The notes under the pieces are model-generated. The model was not told where the DNA came from. It saw only the letters and a program-made list of their open reading frames with translations, and searched no databases. Positions 9,604 through 19,731 of a stretch of 64,000 nucleotides of DNA are shown here, in pieces. The stretch comes from Pictodentalium vernedei (lineage: Eukaryota; Mollusca; Scaphopoda; Dentaliida; Dentaliidae): contig CM062290.1 in NCBI GenBank assembly GCA_031216915.1, positions 378,182,718 through 378,246,717 on the forward strand. The letters run 5' to 3'. How positions within the stretch are numbered: the stretch's first letter is position 1; every line of letters starts with the position of its first letter. The position numbers and the translations under genes are program-made.

Positions 9604-12576
9604 ATGGATAATAATCACAACAGCGAAACCAGACAGACAACCAGATCAAAACAACCCAGGATAATCAACAGACCAAGAATCACAAATGACAACACTTCAC
9701 CAGACCGTAATCGCCAAACTGTGACAATCACACAACAAAACAAGTTCCACAAGCAATTAACACCTGGTAGTGGTAGTACCTCTCAGGGAGGAATTAACAC
9801 CTCTCACATTGGTCCACACCAAGTGTCAAATCTGCCTGTTAGAACTCGTAATGTCACTACCCACATCATTCACATCAATATTAACGGATTAATGGCAAAA
9901 CAACAACAACTACAAGAATACATCAGAGACGAGAATCCAGACATTATCTGTATCAATGAAACCAGGATCAATCCGCAGAAAAAAGTCAACTTCACGAATT
10001 ACATAATAGTTAGACGCGACCGAAATTCACATGGAGGAGGTGTAGCAATCCTAATCCGCAAAAACATCAAACACAGAATCATAGACACAAGCCGACTTGA
10101 CAGCGAAACCCTAGCCATCGAAATAACAATAGAAGAAATGAAAACAACTCTAGTTGCCACCTACAACCCTCCAAACAATCAGCTCAACGAAAACATCTTC
10201 AGGCACTTCACAAACAACTTCAGACATTGCCTATTCTTAGGAGACTTCAATGCAACTCACGAATCCTTTGGGTGCCGTAAAACAAATAACAACGGACAGA
10301 TACTACTAGACATCACAGATGAACTAAACTTAACGATCCACAACAACGAAACAGAACCAACTCACTACAGCGACAGAGCAAAGGACTGGGATATCTTGGA
10401 TCTTGCCCTCACGACACCAACACTCGCAAACAAAATCACAGAGTGCTACGTAGGAGAAGATATCAGCAGCGACCATCTCCCACTCCACATCAAGATGGGA
10501 AGTGACTCACCGAAAACACACCCACCAACCTGGAGACGAAATCTTCACAAAGCAGACTGGAACAGTTTTCGAGATCTACTCACAGGACAAATTGACGACG
10601 ACAAAATCCAGACTATAAAAGAAATTGATGAAAACATCGAGAGACTCCAAGTAGCCACCCTATCAGCACTGGATGAAGCATGTCCACCACAAAAAACCAA
10701 GAAAAAAGCCTGGAGAGTATCTGCCAGAACTCTACAGCTGATTAAAATTAAACGAAAAACACGACGACTGCACCAGAAACACCGTAATCAAGAAGAATTC
10801 AGAAACTTGTACAACACACTCAACAAACAAGTCAAAGAAGCTATCAGACAAGAAAAAGAAAACGCTTGGCAAAATATCACTGAAAAACTAGGAGAACAGA
10901 AACTTGATAAAGAATTCTGGAATACTTTCAAAGTATTAACAGGCAGCACAAACAACGATCCTTCCAAACCCGAAAAACCTCTACTCAAACCTGATGGATC
11001 TCTGACAGAAAGCGACTCGGAAAAGGCACAAGTTTTCGCCTGCAGCCTCCAAAGAATCCATAATACCCACGTCGGGCCAATCTTCGATGACACCTTCAAG
11101 ATCACCGTTGAAACATACATGGAAGAAAATGAAGCACTCTTCAAGCCGCTGCAAGATGACACCAATGAGGACACTGACAGCCATGACTTAGTACAAGACT
11201 TCACAGCAAACGAAATTAGACACCAACTAAAATCATGCAAAAATAACTCGGCACCAGGCGAAGACGGCATCGGATACGCCATACTGAAACAAGCACCGAC
11301 CAAATTCTTCGACAAACTAGCAACAATCTTCAACAGATGCCTACAACTAGGATACTTCCCACAATCCTGGAAGAATGCAGTCGGAAAAATGATACCAAAG
11401 CCCAACAAAGATGAAAAAGTACCAACAAATCACAGACCAATTAGCCTACTTTCCTGTATCGGCAAATTATTTGAGAAAACACTGAACGACAGATTACTAA
11501 ACCACCTAGAGAACACAAACTTCTTCAATAAATGGCAAAGAGCTTACAGAAAGGGAAAAGAAGGCATCGAGCACGTAGCACGACTAGCCCAAGACATCAG
11601 ACTAGGACAAGCAAAAAAATGGATTACTGCAGCTGTACTTCTAGACGTCGAAAAGGCATTCGACTCAGTCTGGCATGATGGACTCAGATACAAACTCAGC
11701 AACATGAATCTACCACAAAAACTCATCAGAATAATATCATCCTTCCTAGACAACAGAACCCTGAAAGTAAAAATAAACAGCGACACTTCTAGACCGGTGA
11801 AACTAGAGGCAGGCACACCACAGGGATCGGTCCTCAGCCCACTGCTATTCCTAATCTATGTAAATGACCTCCCGGTCAACCCAAGAAACAACGTGGAAGT
11901 ATCCCAATTTGCTGACGATCTGGGACTCTGGACATCACACAAAAGAATCTCCATAATCCAAAAAAGATTACAAGAAACCTTAAACGACATTGAAAAATGG
12001 TGCGCGAAATGGAGGATAAAACTTAACAACACAAAGACGCAACTAATCCTATTCCACAACAAGCAAAGCGTGCCAAACATCAAAATAACCGTATTCGGAG
12101 CAAACGCTGAACAATGCAACGAAGTCAACCTATTGGGCATCACCCTAGACAAAAAGCTCACCATGCGTAGTCATGGCAAAAGAATTTGCAATGAGGCACG
12201 GAAAAGAATCAACCTACTCAAGAGACTTCGAGGAACAAACTGGGGCACAAACGCGACAAGACTACTGCAAATCTACCTAGCCTACATCCGTCCAGTACTA
12301 GAATACGGTGCAATTATTCTAAAAAACGCCTGCAAATCGACACTTCTAGAAATACAACGAACACAAAACTATGCAATCCGAACAGCACTCATGCTTCCTA
12401 GAGACACAGGAATAAATTATCTCCACGAAACCGCAAACATCCCAACTATCATGGAACGCTATGCCGACCTCCAACAAAAGACCATCAGCAGACTAAAAGA
12501 TAGCCCACTATTCGAGGAACTAACAACAAGAACACAACTTCTGGAAAACGGAAAAACCAAATCCCTCTTAGGATGA
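9604..12576 (+). CDS. Non-LTR retrotransposon ORF2: endonuclease plus reverse transcriptase
   Basis: An intact 990-codon ORF. Residues 1-80 are a polar leader holding the structured RNA motif (codons about 53-74). An EEP endonuclease follows at about 85-300, with catalytic E119 in CINETR, GDFNA at 213-217 and SDH at 289-291. The reverse transcriptase at about 530-820 has NHRPISLLS, TPQGSVLSPLLF (near 738) and the catalytic FADD box at 769-772. A C-terminal region with YIRPVLEYG near 900 follows. The motif pattern fits the jockey/I/Nimb side of the LINEs rather than L2; a tree is needed for the clade. Codon use is A/C-rich, unlike surrounding DNA. With all catalytic residues present and no breaks, the copy is recent. 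It cuts target DNA and reverse-transcribes its own RNA there. Confidence 0.9.
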   Translation: MDNNHNSETRQTTRSKQPRIINRPRITNDNTSPDRNRQTVTITQQNKFHKQLTPGSGSTSQGGINTSHIGPHQVSNLPVRTRNVTTHIIHININGLMAKQQQLQEYIRDENPDIICINETRINPQKKVNFTNYIIVRRDRNSHGGGVAILIRKNIKHRIIDTSRLDSETLAIEITIEEMKTTLVATYNPPNNQLNENIFRHFTNNFRHCLFLGDFNATHESFGCRKTNNNGQILLDITDELNLTIHNNETEPTHYSDRAKDWDILDLALTTPTLANKITECYVGEDISSDHLPLHIKMGSDSPKTHPPTWRRNLHKADWNSFRDLLTGQIDDDKIQTIKEIDENIERLQVATLSALDEACPPQKTKKKAWRVSARTLQLIKIKRKTRRLHQKHRNQEEFRNLYNTLNKQVKEAIRQEKENAWQNITEKLGEQKLDKEFWNTFKVLTGSTNNDPSKPEKPLLKPDGSLTESDSEKAQVFACSLQRIHNTHVGPIFDDTFKITVETYMEENEALFKPLQDDTNEDTDSHDLVQDFTANEIRHQLKSCKNNSAPGEDGIGYAILKQAPTKFFDKLATIFNRCLQLGYFPQSWKNAVGKMIPKPNKDEKVPTNHRPISLLSCIGKLFEKTLNDRLLNHLENTNFFNKWQRAYRKGKEGIEHVARLAQDIRLGQAKKWITAAVLLDVEKAFDSVWHDGLRYKLSNMNLPQKLIRIISSFLDNRTLKVKINSDTSRPVKLEAGTPQGSVLSPLLFLIYVNDLPVNPRNNVEVSQFADDLGLWTSHKRISIIQKRLQETLNDIEKWCAKWRIKLNNTKTQLILFHNKQSVPNIKITVFGANAEQCNEVNLLGITLDKKLTMRSHGKRICNEARKRINLLKRLRGTNWGTNATRLLQIYLAYIRPVLEYGAIILKNACKSTLLEIQRTQNYAIRTALMLPRDTGINYLHETANIPTIMERYADLQQKTISRLKDSPLFEELTTRTQLLENGKTKSLLG
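9760..9825 (+). ncRNA. Structured RNA motif, copy b (inside ORF2)
   Basis: Same layout as copy a: outer arms ACACCTGGT / ACCAAGTGT (one mismatch), GTGG/CCAC, TAGT-ACC opposite GGT, and apical stem GGGAGG/CCTCTC. It codes GSGSTSQGGINTSHIGPHQ, yet the same folding sequence recurs in non-coding DNA downstream, which points to selection on RNA. Confidence 0.65.
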
Positions 12577-12578
12577 AC

Positions 12579-12646
12579 TCGACAACTTGGCAGTGGTAGT
12601 ACCTCTCAGGGAAGTAAAACTTCCCACATTGGTCCACGCCGGTCGA
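12579..12646 (+). ncRNA. Structured RNA motif, copy c
   Basis: GGCAGTGG pairs with CCACGCC and TCGA with TCGA further out. TAGT-ACC opposite GGT is kept, and the apical stem GGGAAG/CTTCCC is perfect. Non-coding, immediately after the ORF2 stop. Confidence 0.65.
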
Positions 12647-12853
12647 AGGGTTAATCCCGAGATGCCATATAACAACAACTCAAACAACAACAACGGTCTA
12701 ATCCCCTAACCAACGAGAACTGCAGCGCAAAGGAAATTCAACATCACGACAAAGAGCCAAAAAGATCAGGACAGAAAAGGCCTCACCAGAACTACGCCAC
12801 CAGACTAACAGACATCCCTATTATAACAAAAATCCATCTAAGAATGAACTCAG

Positions 12854-12915
12854 CAACTTGGCAGTGGTAGTACCTCTCAGGGAAGCAAGCTTCTCACATT
12901 GGTCCACGTCAGTTG
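12854..12915 (+). ncRNA. Structured RNA motif, copy d
   Basis: Outer arms CAACT/AGTTG, then GGC/GTC, GTGG/CCAC, conserved TAGT-ACC and GGT, and apical stem GGGAAG/CTTCTC. Confidence 0.65.
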
Positions 12916-13252
12916 GAGGGTTCAATCTAAGATGCCTCCAAGCCAATAAGTCAGAACAGGAACAACAGCAAATCAGAAGAACAGCAACACAATTCTAGAC
13001 AAATCCTGAAATGCAATACAATCGACAACACAACACCGGTCTAATACCAAACCAACAACAGCGAACAAGGACCACATCACAGAGGTCTAATACCAAACCA
13101 ACAATAGCGAACAAGGACTACACCACAAAGGAAACTCAACATCACGACAGTAAAGCCATACACAACAGAAACGCAAGCCCAAACCAGAACTACGTCATCA
13201 GACTAATAAAACATCCCTATAAAAAGAAAAACCCTTCTCAGAATGAACCCAA

Positions 13253-13314
13253 CTACTCGGCAGTGGTAGCACCTCTCAGGGAAGCAAGCTTCTCACATTG
13301 GTCCACGTCAGTAG
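13253..13314 (+). ncRNA. Structured RNA motif, copy e
   Basis: Outer arms CTACT/AGTAG, a compensated change relative to CAACT/AGTTG in copy d. GTGG/CCAC, TAGC-ACC, GGT and apical GGGAAG/CTTCTC are retained. Confidence 0.65.
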
Positions 13315-13632
13315 GAAGGTTCAACCTGAGATGCCTCCAAGCCAATAAACGACAACAACAACAACAAGAGCAAATCAGAAGATAAGCAACACAGTCCCAG
13401 ACAAATGCCAATGAACACCAGCATTCGGAGACATAACGCCCTCAGAACCAACAATCTAGAATAGGACCAAGAGCAGCGAAACAGAAGAACGACAATGGAA
13501 ATACACCAGCAGACCAAAACATCACCAAAAATCGGAAGATCCAACCACCAACTTCAACACTGGAAAAAGGCCCACAAAACTACAAAGGAACAACACATGA
13601 CACAAAAGCAGTAAACCAGACATAGCTGGATT

Positions 13633-13699
13633 TCAAAAAGACAGTGGTAGTACCTCTCAGGGAGGACTTGCTCCTCTCACATTGGTCCACGTCCTTTGA
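13633..13699 (+). ncRNA. Structured RNA motif, copy f
   Basis: Outer arms TCAAA/TTTGA and GAC/GTC, then GTGG/CCAC, TAGT-ACC opposite GGT, and apical stem around GAGGA/TCCTC. The outer stem again differs in sequence but still pairs. Confidence 0.65.
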
Positions 13700-14287
13700 G
13701 ACTCAGCTCGTCAAAATAAAAAAGGAACCAAAGACTGCACCCCTGCCAACCGAGACGTCAGACAACTAGGAGAAGATTGAAGAAAATAAAAAACTCGACT
13801 CAAGCGGAAGATCAAAAATCACAAGGTGGGATGAAGGGACCTCCATTAGGTCCGAGCCTCCCGGGCCCCAAAAGGCCCACTCCGGCCTACGGCCGGATAA
13901 CCACAAATCGATACTCTCCTCATGCCATCGCACAACATTATATTCTGGCTCGCCGCCATGGTGGGACTAAAACCTCTACCATCGCCAAGCTGGAACCGAA
14001 TAGAGCCCACTCTCTAATAGTCTTAATGGCGTTGAGGGTTTGGTCTTTGACAATCTATCACTCCAATGCAAACTGCCGGGAATTCTAACCGCGTGCATAC
14101 CCCTTCAGACCCCATTTGAGGCAATAGGAAAGCTAGGCCTGTGTGATCCAAGATCCAAGTGAAATAAAATAAGGCTAACCGGGTCGCAAGGGATTTATAA
14201 ATCCCACAGCGTCCCTGCGCGCCTTCGGCACGCTAAAACCTTTCATTCATCTCTCCTCATAGCCTCTGGTGTGCTAGGAGTCCTAAC

Positions 14288-15752
14288 ATGGAAATCATTA
14301 CAACAAAAAGAGGTGGGAAAAAACTATGCGTTGAGGGACATATGTACACTGTGAAGTCAAGATCAGACAAGTATAAATCTGTAACATGGCGATGTGTGAA
14401 ACGTGACCCCCCCCCCTATCAACTGTACAGCTATCTTGAAAACAAATGACAATTATGAATGTCCAGTTTTGACGAAGGAGCATTCTCATTTATCTGACGA
14501 AATAGAAGTAGATATTTCTAAATGCAGACAGAACATGAAAGAGATGGCTAGTAAAACAAATGATAAGCCCAACCAGATTTTCACGACAATGCTTTCAACA
14601 GTATCTGATGAAGTGAAAGCCCGTCTTCCAAATGCAGATGTAAATAAATGTGTGCTGCGGAGAGCCCGAGCTCTTCATCGACCCAAAGACCCACAAACTC
14701 TACAGGAACTTGAAATAACTGGTGAGTGGAGCATGACTACAGGTGACCAGCCTGTTCCATTTTTGTTCAGTGACAATGGTCCTACTGCTGATAAGAGGGT
14801 TATTATTTTTGCCACTGAAAAACATTTACAGCAGCTAGCAAGCTGTGATACTTGGTGCATGGATGGAACATTTTCAGTTGCCCCAAATATTTTATATCAG
14901 TTGTATGTCATACATGGTCGTGTAGATAATGTGTGTTTGCCTTTAGTTTATGCTTTGCTCCAAAGAAAGACCCAAACAAGTTATGAGAGTCTGTTCAACA
15001 AATTAGCAGAGGCTGACTGTGATCCTACAACTGTCATTATAGATTTTGAAAGAAGTGTTAAGCTTTCTGTTCATTCTGTCTTTGGTGCTCATGTTAATAT
15101 TCAGTATTGTTTTTATCATCTCTCCCAGTCATTTTGGAGAAAAATTCAGTCACTTGGGCTTGCAAATTTATATGAGACTGAAAATGATTTTCGTCTTTAT
15201 TGTGGACAGATAGATGCTTTAGCATTCCTGCCTGTTTCCGAAGTTCAGGAAGGTATGGCTTATTTGAAAGAGACAATGCCAGAGGAAGCAGAACCTCTTG
15301 TTGAGTACTTTGACAGCACCTATGTTAGTGGCCAACTCCGCCAGAGGCCAGCAAGAGAGGTTAATGGCATACAAACTGTAAGGTTAAGACAAGTGCCGCC
15401 ATTATTTTCACCATGTGACTGGAATATGCATGAGGCTACTATTAGTAATCTACCCAGAACAAACAATATATCAGAGGGCTGGAATAATAAATTCCAAGGG
15501 CTCGTTGGTCATAGCCACCCTAGCATCTGGAAATTAATTGAGTGTTTACAAGCTGAGTGTGCACGTGTTACAGGTATTCTGTTGCAATTGGAGCGAGGTA
15601 TCAGACCCAAAAAGAGAACAAAAAAGATATATGCTGAATTACAATCACGACTCCAAAACTTGTGTGATGATAGAGTGTGTGGTCGTAAAACAATTGCTGA
15701 ATTTCTACGTGGTGTAAGTTACAATCTGCGTAGTGGTCAACCGAATATGTAA
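14288..15752 (+). pseudogene. FLYWCH zinc finger plus MULE transposase, frameshifted at a C run
   Basis: The frame from ATG at 14288 encodes the start of a FLYWCH zinc finger (TKRGGKKL, GHMYTV, TWRCVKR). At a run of ten C (14407-14416) the reading shifts. The next frame continues as one 449-codon stretch to 15752, completing the finger with C-TAILKT and HSH. The MULE domain follows: WCMDGTFSV (first Asp), VIIDFE (second Asp) and CFYHLSQSF, the CxxH pattern between Asp 2 and the final Glu, probably in NISEGWNN. Length is about right for a small MULE transposase. Removing one C restores the frame, so this is either a recent inactivation or a homopolymer sequencing error. It would bind and move elements with matching end arrays. 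Confidence 0.85.
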
Positions 15753-15891
15753 TCTTGAATACAATGAAATGTGACATAATGAACTAAGAAAAATATATTT
15801 TTCTCTTATTATAAATGCAGCATAACAAACTGTGAGAACCTGATTTTTGATTGGTCAAATTCAACTAATTTTTTCCTGATTATCAAAAACT

Positions 15892-16430
15892 ATGAATTCT
15901 GTCGCTAAATAGAGTGTCAAGTAGTAACGAAGAAGACGGATCTTCTTTCCAGATTATACCTTATGCCCCTCACTTGAATGAGCTCCTTGAGATTGTTTAA
16001 GTGTTGGTTAAAAGGTATCATTTGGATAGAAGACTCCCCAGGCATCAACAACCATGAATTCTGTCTGTAAATAGAGTGTCAAGTAGTAACGAAGAAGACG
16101 GATCTTCTTTCCAGATTATACCTTATGCCCCTCACTTGAATGAGCTCCTTGAGCTTGTTTAAGTGTTGGTTAAAAGGTATCATTTGGATAGAAGACTCCC
16201 CAGGCATCAACAACCATGAATTCTGTCTGTAAATAGAGTGTCAAGTAGTAACGAAGAAGACGGATCTTCTTTCCAGATTATACCTTATGCCCCTCACTTG
16301 AATGAGCTCCTTGAGCTTGTTTAAGTGTTGGTTGAAAGGTATCATTTGGATAGAAGACACCCCAGGCATCAACAGCCATGAATTCTGTCTGTAAATATCA
16401 AATAACGAAGAAATGGATAGAAGATTCACC
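15892..16430 (+). repeat. 162 bp minisatellite, three full units plus a partial
   Basis: Units begin with ATGAATTCTGTC at 15892, 16054, 16216 and 16378, exactly 162 bp apart and nearly identical; the last unit is truncated. It lies between the transposase stop and the right end array of MULE C, so it belongs to the subterminal part of the transposon. Confidence 0.9.
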
Positions 16431-16802
16431 CGTCAGTAAAAAATATAACTTGTTTTCTTCAAATACAATAAAAAATAATACATGTAGTGGACATAAGTGA
16501 ATATTCTCCAAAATTGTGCTTACTTGTGCTATGTATTATAATTGTTTCATTACTTGTTTTTGTTATATTTTTATGATAACGTTCAATAAATATAAAAAAT
16601 GGAAATGGTTTTTCTTCATTCCTAAATCACTTCCCCCTCTCCATCTCTTCCAGAGAAAACAAGAAAAAAAATTTCAAAAAGTACCCTCAAATATATTTTG
16701 GCCGAAACGTCCACCCTGTCCAATATTTCTGGCCGAAACGTCCATGGCCGAAACGTCCTAGGCCGAAACGTCCGGGCCGAAACGTCCGTGGCCGAAACGT
16801 CC

Positions 16803-18186
16803 TACATTCCTCTCCCTTATATTTCTTCGATCCTTTTTGCTATAATAATTCGTTCACTCTTTGGGTACTTAAGCCGTCAAAAAGTACTGCTCCAATTGTC
16901 TGAAAAAGAGATTTTTGGCCCACAGAGAACATTGGACCTTCACCTACGGGGGATACATACTTTAAACAAACAGGAAGTGGAATGAAATGAAGAAGGGGAC
17001 CACCCATCTCATTTTGTCTGGCTACACCTCTCATTGCGTCCAGGGACAATATTTCTCGTGAGCGTTTTAATAATAGTACACCCCATGTGATCTCTGCCAA
17101 ACAGGACTGAATTGGTTAAAACCTTTATTACTTGATGAGGGTGACAGAGACCATAATAAAAAGATCTTGTAACAATAAATTTACAAAAATTATCTTTGAA
17201 ATTGGAATTTTAAGTAAATAGAAATTATGTAAAAATGTCTGAGGGGTTAGATTTACAAGAAAATACTGTTTAGGTTTTTTCCCTTCCCATTCGATTTTTA
17301 TTAGGGATTTTTTGCGTAGTGTTTTTTCGTATTGGTTTTTTTCACTACGGACTTTTTGATACTCAATTCCAGCGAGTGAGCGCCTTATTGATACACCAAA
17401 AGTGAATATTGTACTTCCTATAATCCTGGTCGTTTGTGGAATTGTTTGTTTCAACAACACCAAGTGTGTGATGTCACTCGAGAAATAGATCGATCCTCTG
17501 ATTAAGAGATCGTGAGCTCGGTTTTGCCCCGCTTCACTCGCGTGTATCCTTCAGCCACACACTTTACACAACTCAACAAACATAACCAACAAGTGCTATT
17601 CGTCAAAGTAGCCTTTAATTTTTTTTCAATTTAGATCTAAAAATAGCTTAGGATCCCTCATTCCGAAGAGTTGGATGATCTCGTTCCGTTAAGGGGATCT
17701 TAAGTTATGTTTTTAGGTAAAACTTTATTATTTTTAATTATTCAAGACATGTTTTTACAAGTATTGTTTTCCATTCATGTTAGGTAAAGGGTAGCCCCCT
17801 TGTGATTATGGGAGTGTGGTAGTACCGGTAAAATGTACCTTCAAATAGAACCACCTGGACCCATGCCCCACTTGTACCAAGAAAGTTAGTACACTTGAAA
17901 TATTTATAGCTTCTTACCTCTGTTTTCTGATTCTCTCGGATTCTTCGGTTCTTCCAGCAACCAAACTGTCCATCGCAAAGGTCGTGGGAAGTGAAGTGTT
18001 TCACCATTAAACCGGTTTCAACGGACCTATAATTTCCAAACCGCCTTCGCCACCACCAAGTTTAGAATATTCTCTGTCCTGATGCTCTTCCCAAAGTGGA
18101 TACTCTTTATAACAGGCGTTTTCCCAACACGTATTTGTAGGCTAGGAACTGTCCAGGCTCATAAATAAGCATAAACTGCATTGTAT
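16803..18186. other. Anonymous sequence with a decayed family P MITE
   Basis: No gene seen. About 17640-17794 resembles a decayed family P MITE: ATCCCTCATTCC, ATCTCGTTCCGTTAAGGGGATC and a right end TGTTAGGTAAAGGGTAG. The remainder is unrecognised. Confidence 0.45.
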
Positions 18187-18355
18187 AACCTTTACCTAAT
18201 GAAGGGCACAATTCGCCATCGTTACGTACAAAATAATCCGTAGAAAAACATATCATTTTTCAAACCCTACCATGTGACCCCCTCGTCGAGCTCGTTCCAA
18301 TGAGGGGATCACTTGCGCTGGTTTGTTGAAAAATATGAAATTTTTGATTCGAAGT
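18185..18355. mobile_element. Decayed family P MITE, subtype A
   Basis: TAACCTTTACCTAAT at the left end and the core CTCGTCGAGCTCGTTCCAATGA with CATGTGACCCC remain. The right end is lost. Confidence 0.5.
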
Positions 18356-18595
18356 ATATAACAGCCTTATGGGTATTAGATTGAAGGTGAGGGAGAGGTA
18401 GCATTTAAAGATAGGCTACAATCCCACGGCCGAAGGTTGAAAAAACCACCAATATTCAAATTAATTTCTTTATTGGTCTTCAAGTCCGCATCAGCATCTA
18501 TGGCTATTGTTACTTATTGACGTTTATGGTCACTTTAATGCAATGCAATAATAATGCAATGTTAACGTCTAGAATTCACCGCAGTCCTCTCTAAC

Positions 18596-18965
18596 ATTAT
18601 TACCCCGTATCGTGGTCGAACATACCATTTGATCACTCCATGACATTCTCAGCTCAACTCAACGGAGCATACTGCCCGTGATCCACAGACGGGCACTTAG
18701 GCATGCGCCTCAACGGGTCCCTATTTTACGCCTAGGTACGGTGAGGATTGCGTAGTACTGGTGAACATTCCCAACGTCCACAGCTGGCACGAGATTCAAG
18801 GTCGCAGAGTCACATACTCAAACTTCGCTGATCCCACACTGGCCACTATTATGGGACGCACCCGACTGAATCGCTCAGTTGACACCCATCCAAAGATTAA
18901 CCGGGCTCGACGTTGATTAACTTTGGTGATCTAACGAGAACCGGTCTCGCTTCGCCAGTGTTCCC
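18596..18965 (-). mobile_element. 5S-rRNA-headed SINE, minus strand
   Basis: On the minus strand the head (about 18960 down to 18865) follows 5S rRNA: ACCGGTTCTCGTTAGATCACC, AAAGTTAATCAACGTCGAGCCCGGTTA (box A region) and GGATGGGTG. The body differs from that of the 5S-headed SINE at 47.85 kb. It is not a 5S gene, because the 5' and 3' parts of the rRNA are missing. The end at 18596 is approximate. Confidence 0.6.
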
Positions 18966-19547
18966 CACTTTCAGCATCTATGGCTGTATCCTGACCACAA
19001 CATAAGTATACAGTTAAGTTTAGCCTGTCGTTTATAATTATATACCCCACTATAGAGAGCTTCCATCCAGGGTTCGGGCACCAGGTCCTATTTTAGCAAT
19101 AAAGCAGTGAAGTAAAACTTGTTTACTGCAGCCACCAAACACTGCTCCACTTTCCGGGGTTCCACGGGGCGTTGGGCGCATTTTACGTCTCATCGCTGAT
19201 ATGCATGAATTTTGTCGGAATTCAAAGTACAACCTTACTGATTTTCTTTCCCCTTTATTACGAGCCACGGTGGGAGCTTATGGAGGTGGAACAGTGCTTG
19301 TTTACCGTCGAAGCATAATTCAGTTGTACCGGTATAATATAAGCAATTAAAAAACTCTTGAGGCCTCTAAAATGGGCAAAATAATTGTAAATTATCGACT
19401 GTACTTAATGATACCGTCGCGATACATCCAGCGATGCTGCACGTGTTCTGAAATCTCAATTTCTACATAAAAAAGAAAACTTCAGAAAAAAAAGATTTCT
19501 GAAATGATAGAACTACTGTCCCCAAAGAATAATTAAGACCCTGAACC

Positions 19548-19731
19548 TTGATGTCAAAATATTGAAATTTCAAGTAGCCATTTTCCCTATAATGCACATT
19601 GGAAATTAACCAACTTAATTTGTTTGACAGAGCTCAAAAAAGCTATGTCAAATAAATTGAATTAGTTAAATTTCTAAGTGCATTGTGGGAAAACACTTGG
19701 AGTCGGAAATTGGGATATTTCGACATCTGTG
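19548..19731. mobile_element. Palindromic MITE family H1, copy 1
   Basis: Family H1 ends are CTGATGTCGAAATATC and its complement, and the centre is TTTGACAGAGCTC...GAGCTCTGTCAAA. Here the right centre arm has changed (GCTATGTCAAA). Other copies lie at 21153, 23553 and 33812. Confidence 0.65.

Larger units (their letters stand above)
12577..14255 (+). other. LINE 3' UTR with imperfect tandem repeats and terminal hairpins
   Basis: About 1.7 kb downstream of the ORF2 stop. Imperfect repeats of about 270-400 bp each contain the RNA motif (copies c-f) followed by a block like GATGCCTCCAAGCCAATAA. From about 13820 it becomes GC-rich with successive hairpins: GGACCTCCATTAGGTCC, CCCGGGCCCC, CCGGCCTACGGCCGG. 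It ends with GGGATTTATAAATCCC and GCGCGCCTTCGGCACGC. The last two match the 3' end of the short retroelement at 5.05-5.14 kb. Short ORFs in this stretch look accidental. Confidence 0.7.
8859..16802 (+). mobile_element. MULE element C: autonomous-type Mutator-like transposon carrying a LINE
   Basis: Inverted arrays of the 15 bp monomer CGGACGTTTCGGCCA lie at 8859-8932 (five units) and, in reverse (GGCCGAAACGTCC), at 16700-16802 (six units). Between them is a FLYWCH/MULE transposase gene in the plus direction. A 4.7 kb non-LTR retrotransposon lies just upstream of the transposase, so the original MULE was about 3.3 kb. Exact outer ends and target duplication are unclear; I did not find a 9 bp repeat immediately outside the arrays. 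Confidence 0.75.

Noticed and set aside
10788-12164. Several open minus-strand frames (up to 206 codons) opposite the LINE
   Set aside because: They are shadows of the intact 990-codon ORF. None shows a family motif, and their composition mirrors the coding strand.
13011-13385. A 124-codon ORF in the LINE 3' region
   Set aside because: It lies in tandem-repeated, A/C-rich 3' UTR, the RNA motif runs through it, and no protein family is recognisable.
14403-14420. Programmed frameshifting at the C run of the transposase
   Set aside because: Possible, but no slippery heptamer plus pseudoknot is evident. Homopolymer error or mutation is simpler.
16700-16802. CRISPR-like array (regular repeats GGCCGAAACGTCC)
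   Set aside because: Spacers are only 1-4 bases and the array is the inverted partner of the one at 8859, so it is a transposon end in a eukaryotic genome.
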